Source: an uncultured Draconibacterium sp. (GTDB taxonomy: Bacteria; Bacteroidota; Bacteroidia; Bacteroidales; Prolixibacteraceae). Taken from it: a DNA stretch of 64,000 nt. The position numbers and the translations under genes are program-made. The stretch covers positions 3,451,001-3,515,000 of the forward strand of contig NZ_OY776414.1 in assembly GCF_963675585.1 (NCBI RefSeq), read 5' to 3'. Below are positions 57,193-64,000 of this stretch, one piece after another. Below the pieces are notes generated by a model. That model did not search any database and was not told the origin of the DNA. It saw only the letters and a list, made by a program, of their open reading frames with translations. Within the stretch, counting starts at the first letter, position 1. Each line of letters starts with the position of its first letter.

Positions 57193-57232
57193 TTTTATTC
57201 CATTTTATTCCATATTCTTCCATTTCATTCCA
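57193..57232 (-). promoter_or_regulatory. putative MraZ operator: four TGGAA repeats, 10-bp period
   Basis: On the minus strand TGGAA occurs four times with exact 10-bp spacing (plus-strand TTCCA at 57198, 57208, 57218 and 57228). Known MraZ sites are TGGGN direct repeats separated by 5 bases, the same period. The site covers the -33 position of the predicted promoter. Confidence 0.75.
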
Positions 57233-57531
57233 CATCAAAAAATCATCATTTTGTTGATAACCTATTCGCAAAATGTTAAAAACCTTGGCTTGCCTGTTAA
57301 TTAAATATGACATTTCTCAGAATATCAATTCTTTATACTAATTCAAAAAAGTTCTAAACAGGCGTTAATAACTCGAAAAAGAAATAGTTAGAGGAGCAGA
57401 AAATCCGAAGCAATTTTCGAATACTTATTCCACCCGGTCAAAACTTCTTTCAACAAAATTTGCGCATGAAATCTCTTTTGATTTTTAAGATTGAGCAATT
57501 TTTAGTTTCTTGCTTTTTTAATTGAAGAGGC
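57233..57531. other. intergenic space between mraZ and the glsA-like gene
   Basis: About 300 AT-rich bases between divergent transcription units. Apart from the mraZ operator next to it, no hairpin or gene is seen; it should hold the promoter of the glsA-like gene. Confidence 0.4.
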
Positions 57532-58362
57532 ATGACAGACGAGAATAAAAGCGAGGCCTATAAACCCATTTCCATCAGGGAAATTTTCGCACAAAAAAGC
57601 CCACGACTGGCAAGGCTGGTACCTGGTTTTATCTATAATTATTTCACTAAAATATTGCACCTCGACTACATTAACCACGCACTGAAAGACTACGGACATT
57701 TGAAAGGAATTGATTTTATCGACAAGGTAGTTGAAGAGTTTAATGTGCGCGAATTTGTTCACAACGCAGAAAACATACCTACTTCGGGGAAGTACATTTT
57801 TGCAAGCAATCATCCTTTGGGCGGATTCGACTCGCTGCTTTTAATGAAAAACGTGAACGAAAAACTAGGTGATCTGAAGTTTTTAGCAAACGATGTTTTA
57901 ATGGGGATTCCGAACCTGAGCCCAGTTTTTGTGCCGGTAAACAAACACGGAGGACATCCACGTGAAGCTGCCAAAGCACTCACCGACGCATACAATTCAA
58001 ACAATCAGATACTCATATTTCCATCGGGCCTGGCCAGCAGAAAAATAAAAGGAAAGATCGTTGACCTGGAATGGAAAAAACATTTTATCCAGAAATCTGT
58101 TCAACACAAAAGAGACATCATTCCGGTATTTATCAGCGGTAGAAATTCGAACCGTTTTTACAGAATTGCCAAGCTGAGAAAATTCTTTCGGATAAAATGG
58201 AACCTGGAAATGTTCTATCTCGTTGATGAAACTATGAAACACCGAAACACCGATGTTCATCTTTATTTTGGCGCGCCTATTCCTTACAGTACCTTCGATA
58301 AAACAAAAACGTACAACGAATGGGCCGGCTGGGTAAAAGAAAAAGTGTATAAATTACAATAA
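57532..58362 (+). CDS. GlsA-like lysophospholipid O-acyltransferase
   Basis: 276 residues, PlsC-family fold. NHPLGGFD (His94, Asp100) is the acyltransferase catalytic motif in the H-x5-D spacing of this group, and FPSGLASRKIKGKIVDLEW (about 163-181) is the phosphate/acceptor block. This form matches Bacteroidota OlsA/GlsA-like enzymes that add the second acyl chain to ornithine or glycine lipids. The GNAT/hemolysin-type gene 180 bases downstream matches GlsB, so the pair very likely makes glycine (or related aminoacyl) lipids. No single experiment is visible in the sequence. Confidence 0.83.
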   Translation: MTDENKSEAYKPISIREIFAQKSPRLARLVPGFIYNYFTKILHLDYINHALKDYGHLKGIDFIDKVVEEFNVREFVHNAENIPTSGKYIFASNHPLGGFDSLLLMKNVNEKLGDLKFLANDVLMGIPNLSPVFVPVNKHGGHPREAAKALTDAYNSNNQILIFPSGLASRKIKGKIVDLEWKKHFIQKSVQHKRDIIPVFISGRNSNRFYRIAKLRKFFRIKWNLEMFYLVDETMKHRNTDVHLYFGAPIPYSTFDKTKTYNEWAGWVKEKVYKLQ

Positions 58363-58541
58363 TGAGCAAATTCGCACAATTTAAACAAAAGAAGAGAGCG
58401 GCATTAACTGTATTTTTTTAATTTTGTATTCCATTTTTCTAAAGAACCATAAATGAAACAAGTCGGGGCAAATAAACTTTTGATTAAGATTATCCATGAC
58501 TCGTTCAATGTGTTACGATAAAAATAAAGGATTTTAAACAC

Positions 58542-59504
58542 ATGAAAGATATAATAGCACCTGTACCAAGGGAAGAAATTTACGCAGAGCTTACTCCGGA
58601 AAAACTTCTTAGAAAAACCAACAAAGGGGGCAATGAAATTTACATTGTTACAGCCCATAATTCCCCCGCAATTATGCACGAACTGGGCAGGTTAAGGGAA
58701 ATTACTTTCAGAGAAGCCGGAGGAGGTACCGGTAAAGAAACAGATATCGACAATTACGATACGCAGGAAAATCCGTACAAACAATTAATAGTTTGGGATC
58801 CGGATGCAAAAGAAATTCTTGGAGGATATCGCTACATGCTCTGCAACGAGGCTCCCAACGACCAAGAAGGGATTCCATTAATGGCAACATCACGTGTTTT
58901 CCATTTTTCGAAAGATTTTTTAGAAAACTACCTGCCCTATACGCTCGAATTAGGTCGTTCATTTGTTCAGCCGGCTTACCAATCGAGCAAAGCAGGAGCA
59001 AAAGCGCTTTTTGCACTCGACAATTTGTGGGACGGACTTGGTGCACTTACTGTTGATCATCCCGAGATAAAATATTTTTTCGGAAAGATTACCATGTACC
59101 AGCACTTCCATAACGAAGCACGAAATCTGATTCAATATTTCTTCTCAAAATATTTCAGGGACAAGGAAAACCTTTGTTACCCGAAACTACCGGTTGAATT
59201 TGACATTGACATACCTGCAATGCAAAAACTATTTACCGGAGAAAACTACAAAGAAGACTACAAAATACTGGTTCAAAATGTACGTCAGTTTGGAGAGAAC
59301 ATTCCTCCGCTGGTAAACGCTTACATGAACTTGTCGCCATCGATGAAAACCTTTGGCACCATTAGCAACGAGAAGTTTGGCAACGTACTTGAAACAGGTA
59401 TTATTCTAACGATCAAAGACATTTACGACGCAAAAGTTGATCGACACATAGAAACATACATTAAAGGAAAAGAAGAGGACGGAGAGTGGCCGGAACCTCA
59501 ATAA
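58542..59504 (+). CDS. GlsB-like N-acyltransferase (hemolysin/OlsB family)
   Basis: 320 residues with an Acetyltransf_5-type GNAT domain: LGRLREITFREAGGGTGKETDIDNYD near the start, ILGGYRYMLCNE, and LGRSFVQPAYQSSKAGAKALFALDNLW. This domain transfers a 3-hydroxyacyl chain from ACP to an amino acid in OlsB/GlsB proteins. The longer C-terminal region (about 200-320) is typical of the Bacteroidota form. With the GlsA-like protein it would make the mono- and di-acylated lipid. The Nudix-like regulator gene starts 5 bases after its stop. Confidence 0.83.
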   Translation: MKDIIAPVPREEIYAELTPEKLLRKTNKGGNEIYIVTAHNSPAIMHELGRLREITFREAGGGTGKETDIDNYDTQENPYKQLIVWDPDAKEILGGYRYMLCNEAPNDQEGIPLMATSRVFHFSKDFLENYLPYTLELGRSFVQPAYQSSKAGAKALFALDNLWDGLGALTVDHPEIKYFFGKITMYQHFHNEARNLIQYFFSKYFRDKENLCYPKLPVEFDIDIPAMQKLFTGENYKEDYKILVQNVRQFGENIPPLVNAYMNLSPSMKTFGTISNEKFGNVLETGIILTIKDIYDAKVDRHIETYIKGKEEDGEWPEPQ

Positions 59505-59509
59505 AAACA

Positions 59510-60202
59510 ATGGATTTTTACTCGAAATACGCAAAAACGCTTGTTGCCGTTGACTCCATAATTTTTGGTTTTAACGAAAATGACGTTGAATTAAAACTGC
59601 TTCTGTTAAAAAGAAATTTTGAGCCGGCAAAAGGAGAATGGTCGTTGATGGGTGGTTTTTTACAACCCGACGAAGGCCTGGACGATGCAGCCCAGCGAGT
59701 TGTGCTTCAACTTACCGGGCTCGACGATGTGTACATGGAACAATTGTACGCTTTTGGCGAACAAGACCGTGATCCGGGAGGCAGAATCGTTTCCATCTCT
59801 TATTTCTCGCTGATTAAAATAAACGATTACGACCGTACTTTGGCAAAAGAAAATGGCGCCCGCTGGATTCCGCTTTCTGAAATTCCGGAGTTAATTTTCG
59901 ACCACTCGGAAATGGTAGAAAAAGCGCTACGTAAATTGCGCATCAGGGCACGCACACAACCCATTGGTTTTGAATTGCTTCCCGAAAAATTTACCATCCC
60001 ACAACTTCAGCGACTGTACGAAGCCATTTACCAGACTCCTTTCGATAAACGAAATTTCAGGAGAAAATTACTTTCGATGCAATTGCTCGAAAAACTGGAT
60101 GAAAAAGAAAAAGAAACCTCAAAAAAAGGTGCATTCTATTACCAGTTTAACAAAGAAAAATACGAAGAACTACTTCAGAGGGGCTTCAATTTTGAGCTTT
60201 AA
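59510..60202 (+). CDS. NrtR-like Nudix-fold transcriptional regulator
   Basis: 230 residues. Nudix domain (about 8-140) with GGFLQPDEGLDDAAQRVVLQLTG, in which the RE and EE residues of the catalytic box are replaced (RV, QL), so hydrolysis is unlikely. A winged-helix part follows (LLPEKFTIPQLQRLYEAIYQ and RNFRRKLLSMQLLEKL), as in NrtR/AraR-type regulators that sense ADP-ribose or related sugars. The ATG at 59510 is preferred over an upstream GTG. Its ligand and targets cannot be read here; it is 5 bases after the GlsB-like gene and may control it or a distant sugar operon. Confidence 0.85.
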   Translation: MDFYSKYAKTLVAVDSIIFGFNENDVELKLLLLKRNFEPAKGEWSLMGGFLQPDEGLDDAAQRVVLQLTGLDDVYMEQLYAFGEQDRDPGGRIVSISYFSLIKINDYDRTLAKENGARWIPLSEIPELIFDHSEMVEKALRKLRIRARTQPIGFELLPEKFTIPQLQRLYEAIYQTPFDKRNFRRKLLSMQLLEKLDEKEKETSKKGAFYYQFNKEKYEELLQRGFNFEL

Positions 60203-60240
60203 TTTTTCCGTTTTTAGGATGGCAGGTACCTGTATCGTTC

Positions 60241-60276
60241 AATCAGGCTTGAATCTTGCAGCCTGATTTTATTTTT
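60241..60276 (+). terminator. Rho-independent terminator of the gls/NrtR-like operon
   Basis: AATCAGGCT, loop TGAATCTTGC, AGCCTGATT, then TTATTTTT. Confidence 0.85.
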
Positions 60277-60385
60277 CAATTGATATAAAAGACCCATAAA
60301 AAAAATCCAGGCTTCAAATACAGAAACCTGAACTCTTTAGAAATATCTTGATTTTTATCATCCAAAAATTGCTTCTCTGAAACAA

Positions 60386-60413
60386 CTCTGAACTCTAAAC
60401 TCTAAACTCTGAG
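60386..60413. repeat. four tandem 7-bp repeats (CTCTRAA)
   Basis: CTCTGAA, CTCTAAA, CTCTAAA, CTCTGAG lie in tandem 10-40 bases after the purF-like stop. Simple-sequence repeat; no function seen. Confidence 0.7.
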
Positions 60414-60424
60414 CATCCAACCAA

Positions 60425-62323
60425 CTAATACGCTCTTTCGTCTTTGCCTTCAACAAAGTTAATGAACGATCCGTTCACCACACGATTTCCTCCAGGCGTT
60501 GGATAATTTCCGGTAAAATACCAGTCACCTAAATCATTCGGACAAGCTTTGTGCAAATTCTCGATGGTTTGGTATACAATTTCCACTTCTGCTCTGCAAC
60601 CTTCCGGCGTTAACAATTCAGCAATTTTTTCAGAAACCTGTTCCGGAGTAAATGGCTTGTAAATTTCGCGCACATAATTTACCATTTCTTCTTTCGGAAG
60701 GTTTTCCTGCTCTTTACACTTTTTGTAAACATCCTGAATAGTCGACTCCAAACCATGGTCTTTTAACAATTCGATTGCCGCATTAAACGCAATAAATTTA
60801 TCCAAACGAGCCATATCGATTCCATAACAGTCGGGGTAGCGAATTTGCGGTGCCGATGAAACCACAATGATTTTTTTCGGATGCAAACGATCCAGTATTT
60901 TTAGAATACTCTTCTGCAAGGTTGTACCACGAACAATTGAATCGTCGATAATTACCAAAGTATCCTGTTCGTTTTTGATTATACCGTAAGTTACATCGTA
61001 AACGTGCGCAACCAGATCGTCGCGACTTGCATCGTCGGCAATAAAAGTACGCAGCTTAACATCTTTAATTGCAATTTTTTCGACACGTGGTTCAAACGAC
61101 AAAATTCGTTTTATATCGGCGTTCGACAACGATCCGTTCTTTTGCTGAATCTGTTCAATTTTCCAATCTACCAAATGGCTCCGTATTCCCTCAACCATTC
61201 CGTAGAAAGCAGTTTCGGCGGTATTTGGAATGTACGAAAACACAGTGTTCTCGTAATCGTAATCAACGGCTTTTAAAACAATTGGTGCGATTAAATGTCC
61301 CAGTTCTTTCCGTTCTCTGTAAATGGTTTTGTCACTTCCGCGCGAGAAATAAATACGTTCAAACGAACACGATTTTCTTTTGTGCGGAACACGAATCATT
61401 TCGGTGCTTATCTTGCCATTGTTTTTTACAATCAGCCCTTCACCCGGTCCGAGTTCTTTTACGGCATCAACATGAACATCCATAACCGTCTGGATAACCG
61501 GACGTTCGGAAGCAACTACTACAATTTCGTCGTCGTAATAATAATGTGCCGGACGAATTCCCCATGGGTCGCGAACCACAAAAGCATCGCCGTGCCCGAT
61601 TAAACCGGCCATGGCATAACCACCATCCCAATCTTTCGAAGCACGTTCGAGGATATTCTGAATGTCCAGGTTTTTTTCAATCAGCGGAGAAATCTCGTCG
61701 TTATTGTATCCTTCGTTTTTGTATTTTCTAAAAAGCAACTGGTTTTCTTCGTCTAAGAAATGCCCAACTTTTTCGAGTGCAGTTACAGTATCGGTGTAGG
61801 CTTTTGGATGCTGTCCCAAACTCACCAAAACATCAAAAAGCTCGTCGGTATTCGTTAGGTTAAAGTTTCCTGCCAGCACCAGGTTTCTCGATTTCCAGTT
61901 GTTTTGACGCATAACCGGATGTGTAAAATCGATGCTGTTTTTTCCGAAAGTACCGTAACGCAGGTGTCCTAAATACAAAGATCCGGCAAAAGGGAAGTTT
62001 TTAAGTGCCCATTCCGGATCATTGATGTCGATATCGTTGCGTTTTGCCTTTTTCAATGGCTTGTTCACTTTATCGAAAATATCCTTTATCGGGTTTGGTT
62101 CTACCGATCGGAATCTGCTAATGTACGGGTTCCCGGGTTCGAGATCGCTCTTTACACAACAAAGACCGGCACCATCCTGCCCGCGGTTGTGTTGTTTCTC
62201 CATAAGGAGGTACAACTTGTTAAGCCCGTATTTCCACGTGCCGTACTTTTCTTGATAGTATGAAAGGGGTTTTAACAACCGAATTAGTGCAATACCACAC
62301 TCATGTTTAATCTGGTCACTCAT
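60425..62323 (-). CDS. amidophosphoribosyltransferase-like protein (long PurF type)
   Basis: 632 residues. N-terminal class II glutaminase with the nucleophile Cys9 in KHECGIALIR, YGTFGKNSIDFTHPV and NRGQDGAG; C-terminal phosphoribosyltransferase with PRPP loop LVIIDDSIVRGTTLQKSI. This long form is widespread in Bacteroidota alongside or in place of the shorter PurF. It likely makes 5-phosphoribosylamine for purine synthesis, but I cannot say whether it is the main PurF. The Cys is eight residues in, not at position 2. The gene overlaps the SPOR-protein gene by 8 bases. Confidence 0.9.
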   Translation of the reverse strand: MSDQIKHECGIALIRLLKPLSYYQEKYGTWKYGLNKLYLLMEKQHNRGQDGAGLCCVKSDLEPGNPYISRFRSVEPNPIKDIFDKVNKPLKKAKRNDIDINDPEWALKNFPFAGSLYLGHLRYGTFGKNSIDFTHPVMRQNNWKSRNLVLAGNFNLTNTDELFDVLVSLGQHPKAYTDTVTALEKVGHFLDEENQLLFRKYKNEGYNNDEISPLIEKNLDIQNILERASKDWDGGYAMAGLIGHGDAFVVRDPWGIRPAHYYYDDEIVVVASERPVIQTVMDVHVDAVKELGPGEGLIVKNNGKISTEMIRVPHKRKSCSFERIYFSRGSDKTIYRERKELGHLIAPIVLKAVDYDYENTVFSYIPNTAETAFYGMVEGIRSHLVDWKIEQIQQKNGSLSNADIKRILSFEPRVEKIAIKDVKLRTFIADDASRDDLVAHVYDVTYGIIKNEQDTLVIIDDSIVRGTTLQKSILKILDRLHPKKIIVVSSAPQIRYPDCYGIDMARLDKFIAFNAAIELLKDHGLESTIQDVYKKCKEQENLPKEEMVNYVREIYKPFTPEQVSEKIAELLTPEGCRAEVEIVYQTIENLHKACPNDLGDWYFTGNYPTPGGNRVVNGSFINFVEGKDERAY

Positions 62324-62780
62324 TTTGATTTTGTTTCAGCAATGGAAAATCGATAACATCTGGAACAATAAAGGCTGCCGGATAGTCGCGCTGAATTTGC
62401 TTGTACAGTCTCCAGGCTTCATTTTTGGTTCGGAAGTCGCCAACACGAACCCTGAAGTTAGGTGCAACAAATTTAATATGAACAGCTTGATTAGGGTAGT
62501 CCGATAAAAAATCGGTTTTAATAGCAAGGGCTTCTTCTTTGGCGTCTGATCTCGAGCTAAAAAATATTTCGACCCGAAAGCCATCTATCCCCTCTCTTTT
62601 TTCGTTTTTTTCGATGTGCCATTTTAGCATTTTATCCAAACGCGGGTCCCGGCTAACATCCAAATTATCCATCAGGGCAATTCGTGTTGAATCAGCGGTA
62701 AGTTCTTCCTGAAAACTTTCCTGAGCCGCAATAAACTGGCAACTAAAAACACTTATTAAAAACAAAAAAAGAATCCTCAT
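62316..62780 (-). CDS. SPOR-domain protein with signal peptide
   Basis: 154 residues: signal peptide (MRILFLFLISVFSCQFIAAQ) and a C-terminal SPOR domain (about 65-150; GFRVEIFFSSRSDAKEEA...FRVRVGDFRTKNEAWRLYKQIQRDYPAAFIV) that in known cases binds glycan strands stripped of stem peptides at the septum. It may be a periplasmic cell-wall protein. The gene precedes the purF-like gene with an 8-base overlap, an odd pairing that suggests only shared transcription. Confidence 0.9.
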   Translation of the reverse strand: MRILFLFLISVFSCQFIAAQESFQEELTADSTRIALMDNLDVSRDPRLDKMLKWHIEKNEKREGIDGFRVEIFFSSRSDAKEEALAIKTDFLSDYPNQAVHIKFVAPNFRVRVGDFRTKNEAWRLYKQIQRDYPAAFIVPDVIDFPLLKQNQNE

Positions 62781-63133
62781 CGTTCCCTTTTAATTGAGTG
62801 GGCAAATATAATTTAAAAACACATAAAACAAGAACGGTTTTATCCACACGGCATTGCCCTTAAACTTATGGTAATGTGAAATTAATTTGAACACCTGACA
62901 GTACATTTGCAAAACGAGAACGATACACTCCAAAGAAATGCAGGCTGTTATTCGTATTACACCTGCAATAACGAAACATCGGCAATGCGCAATTAACTCA
63001 AAAACAGACCTAAAAAACACAAAATAAATTAAGTGTTTAAACCAACAATTTCCTTATTTGCCTGTTGATAATTTTTTAACCTTACAACTTTAATAAATTA
63101 CAAATATATTTGAGCGTTAAAACAGAATAAAAC
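62781..63133. other. intergenic region with a promoter for the CMD-family gene
   Basis: 353 AT-rich bases between divergent genes. TATATTTG at 63105-63112 fits the -7 element for the downstream gene. No hairpins, repeats or further frames are evident. Confidence 0.45.
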
Positions 63134-63484
63134 ATGGGAAATTTGGTTGAAGAATTTAATGCCTACCGGGCAAAAATGAACGAAAAAATACTTGGCTCCG
63201 ACAATAAAGTTATAAAACGTATTTACGGACTCGATACCTTAACTTATATGGAAGGTGCTTTAAGCTCGAAAATAAAGGAAATGCTTGGCCTGGCCACATC
63301 AATGGTTTTGCGCTGCGACGACTGTGTAAAATACCATCTTGAAAAATGTTACGAGCAGGGAGTTACTACTGAAGAACTGTTTGAAGTGTTTAGTGTAGCC
63401 AATGTAGTTGGCGGCACCATTTGTATTCCACACACCCGACGTGCCGTTGAATACTGGGAAGAATTAAACAATTCGCCTATTTAA
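63134..63484 (+). CDS. carboxymuconolactone decarboxylase (AhpD-like) family protein
   Basis: 116 residues, helical. The C-x2-C-x3-H motif lies in VLRCDDCVKYHLEKC (Cys76, Cys79, His83), as in AhpD-like proteins with disulfide reductase activity, followed by EELFEVFSVANVVGGTICIPHTRRA. A redox function is likely; the gamma-CMD decarboxylase role needs different residues. The next gene starts 50 bases later and may be co-transcribed. Confidence 0.9.
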   Translation: MGNLVEEFNAYRAKMNEKILGSDNKVIKRIYGLDTLTYMEGALSSKIKEMLGLATSMVLRCDDCVKYHLEKCYEQGVTTEELFEVFSVANVVGGTICIPHTRRAVEYWEELNNSPI

Positions 63485-63534
63485 TAAACTTTTTGATTTT
63501 AAATTGTTATTATTGGTACCAAAAGATTATAAGT

Positions 63535-63855
63535 ATGAGTAAAGTTTACGCCATAACCTCCACAGGAAAAACCGAAAAATCGTTTTTAGACTTACGCTTT
63601 GGCAAATGCGAGTTTGTAGTGTTGTTTGACGTTGAAAAAAACCAGTATTCTATTGAAGAAAATCCGTTTATCGGAGAAAATCACAGTGGAGTAAAATTGG
63701 TTGAGTTTTTAAAAGAACGAGGTGTAAACACCATTATTACAGGCGAAGTGGGCCCCATGGTAAGTGCTCTTTTAGAAAAAGAAAAGCTGCAACTGGTGCT
63801 ATTGGCCGAAGAACGAATTAAAGTTGAAGAGGTAATGGACCGAATCGGGATTTAA
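63535..63855 (+). CDS. NifX/NifB-associated (dinitrogenase Fe-Mo cofactor) family protein
   Basis: 106 residues. IAFASTGK-type start (MSKVYAITSTGKTEKSFLDLRFGKCEF) and GENHSGVKLVEFLKERGVNTIITGEVGPMV match the small domain of NifX/NifY/VnfX and the C-terminus of NifB. In organisms without nif genes it is a common domain of unknown role, perhaps handling Fe-S or metal clusters. No nif, fdx or radical-SAM gene is in view. ATG at 63535 is chosen over an upstream frame extension. It converges on and overlaps the next gene by 4 bases. Confidence 0.85.
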   Translation: MSKVYAITSTGKTEKSFLDLRFGKCEFVVLFDVEKNQYSIEENPFIGENHSGVKLVEFLKERGVNTIITGEVGPMVSALLEKEKLQLVLLAEERIKVEEVMDRIGI

Positions 63856-64000
63856 TACCACCCCGCATTTAAAAAAGGAATTAAAGCCAGCTGAACTGCC
63901 TGTTTGTAGAGTTCAGTTCGGGTTACCGTATCATGGGTTAAAATGCCTACCGCTCCCGATTTTTGCTTTGAGTTTTCCTTTTTAAACAAAATATCGTTGG
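63852..64000 (-). CDS. C-terminal part of a DUF84 family inosine/xanthosine triphosphatase-like protein
   Basis: Open from the right window edge to TAA at 63852. The 49 residues read NDILFKKENSKQKSGAVGIL... and THDTVTRTELYKQAVQLALIPFLNAGWY, matching the end of YjjX/DUF84 proteins (G-A-V-G-x-L-T and R-T-E-x-Y-x-Q-A motifs). These hydrolyse ITP/XTP to keep deaminated purines out of nucleic acids. The N-terminus lies beyond the window. Confidence 0.75.
   Translation of the reverse strand, partial: NDILFKKENSKQKSGAVGILTHDTVTRTELYKQAVQLALIPFLNAGWY

Overview
This is a chromosomal window from a member of the Bacteroidota, probably of the Marinilabiliales/Prolixibacteraceae type. Evidence for the phylum: a SusC/SusD pair, several TonB-dependent receptors with an N-terminal carboxypeptidase-like domain, start codons without clear Shine-Dalgarno sequences, promoters of the TTTG-N18/19-TAnnTTTG kind, a 632-residue PurF-like amidotransferase, and a glycine-lipid glsA/glsB pair. 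The genus is inference.

Layout. 1-5 kb: end of a YitT-type membrane protein, leuS, gdhA. 5-17.8 kb: surface nutrient uptake, with a haem-receptor-like TonB receptor, a SusC/SusD pair followed by a secreted PHP-domain phosphodiesterase, an AlkA-like glycosylase, a small membrane protein and a third TonB receptor. 17.8-25.7 kb: an accessory region dense in repeats. It holds a REP-associated tyrosine transposase (RAYT) gene with palindromes on both sides and inside its own reading frame, a secreted gluzincin-like peptidase, a GNAT enzyme, a complete IS1182-like element, a DUF6933/RDD gene pair with inverted GTTAGGCGC ends, a 41-bp tandem array, two-hairpin repeats and a gene remnant. 25.7-40.3 kb: a sortilin/BNR-repeat protein, an orphan 0.9-kb region, a LytS/LytTR-type two-component operon with LiaF-like membrane proteins, glnS, folB, tRNA-Cys preceded by a broken tRNA-Cys copy, a secreted-looking methyltransferase with an APC permease, a candidate small RNA, a cyclophilin, a stand-alone methionine-synthase activation domain protein and a small acidic protein.

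40.3-57.2 kb: a complete, tightly packed division/cell-wall (dcw) operon on the minus strand: mraZ-rsmH-ftsL-ftsI-murE-mraY-murD-ftsW-murG-murC-ftsQ-ftsA-ftsZ-ftsZ-yqeY. Two features stand out: ftsZ is present as two divergent tandem copies, and murC (twice) and ftsQ (once) carry single-base frameshifts as read. Four TGGAA repeats with exact 10-bp spacing upstream of mraZ look like the MraZ operator.

57.5-64 kb: glsA/glsB-like acyltransferases with an NrtR-like Nudix regulator, a purF-like gene with a SPOR-domain gene, an AhpD-like protein, a NifX-like protein, and the end of a DUF84 (inosine/xanthosine triphosphatase-like) gene.

Strongest items for a second look: the tandem ftsZ paralogues (only one keeps the FtsA/ZipA-type tail), the RAYT gene carrying its palindromes inside its own frame, palindromes that share a core but have different self-complementary arms, the 41-bp phased palindrome array, and a compact small-RNA-like unit at about 38.26 kb.
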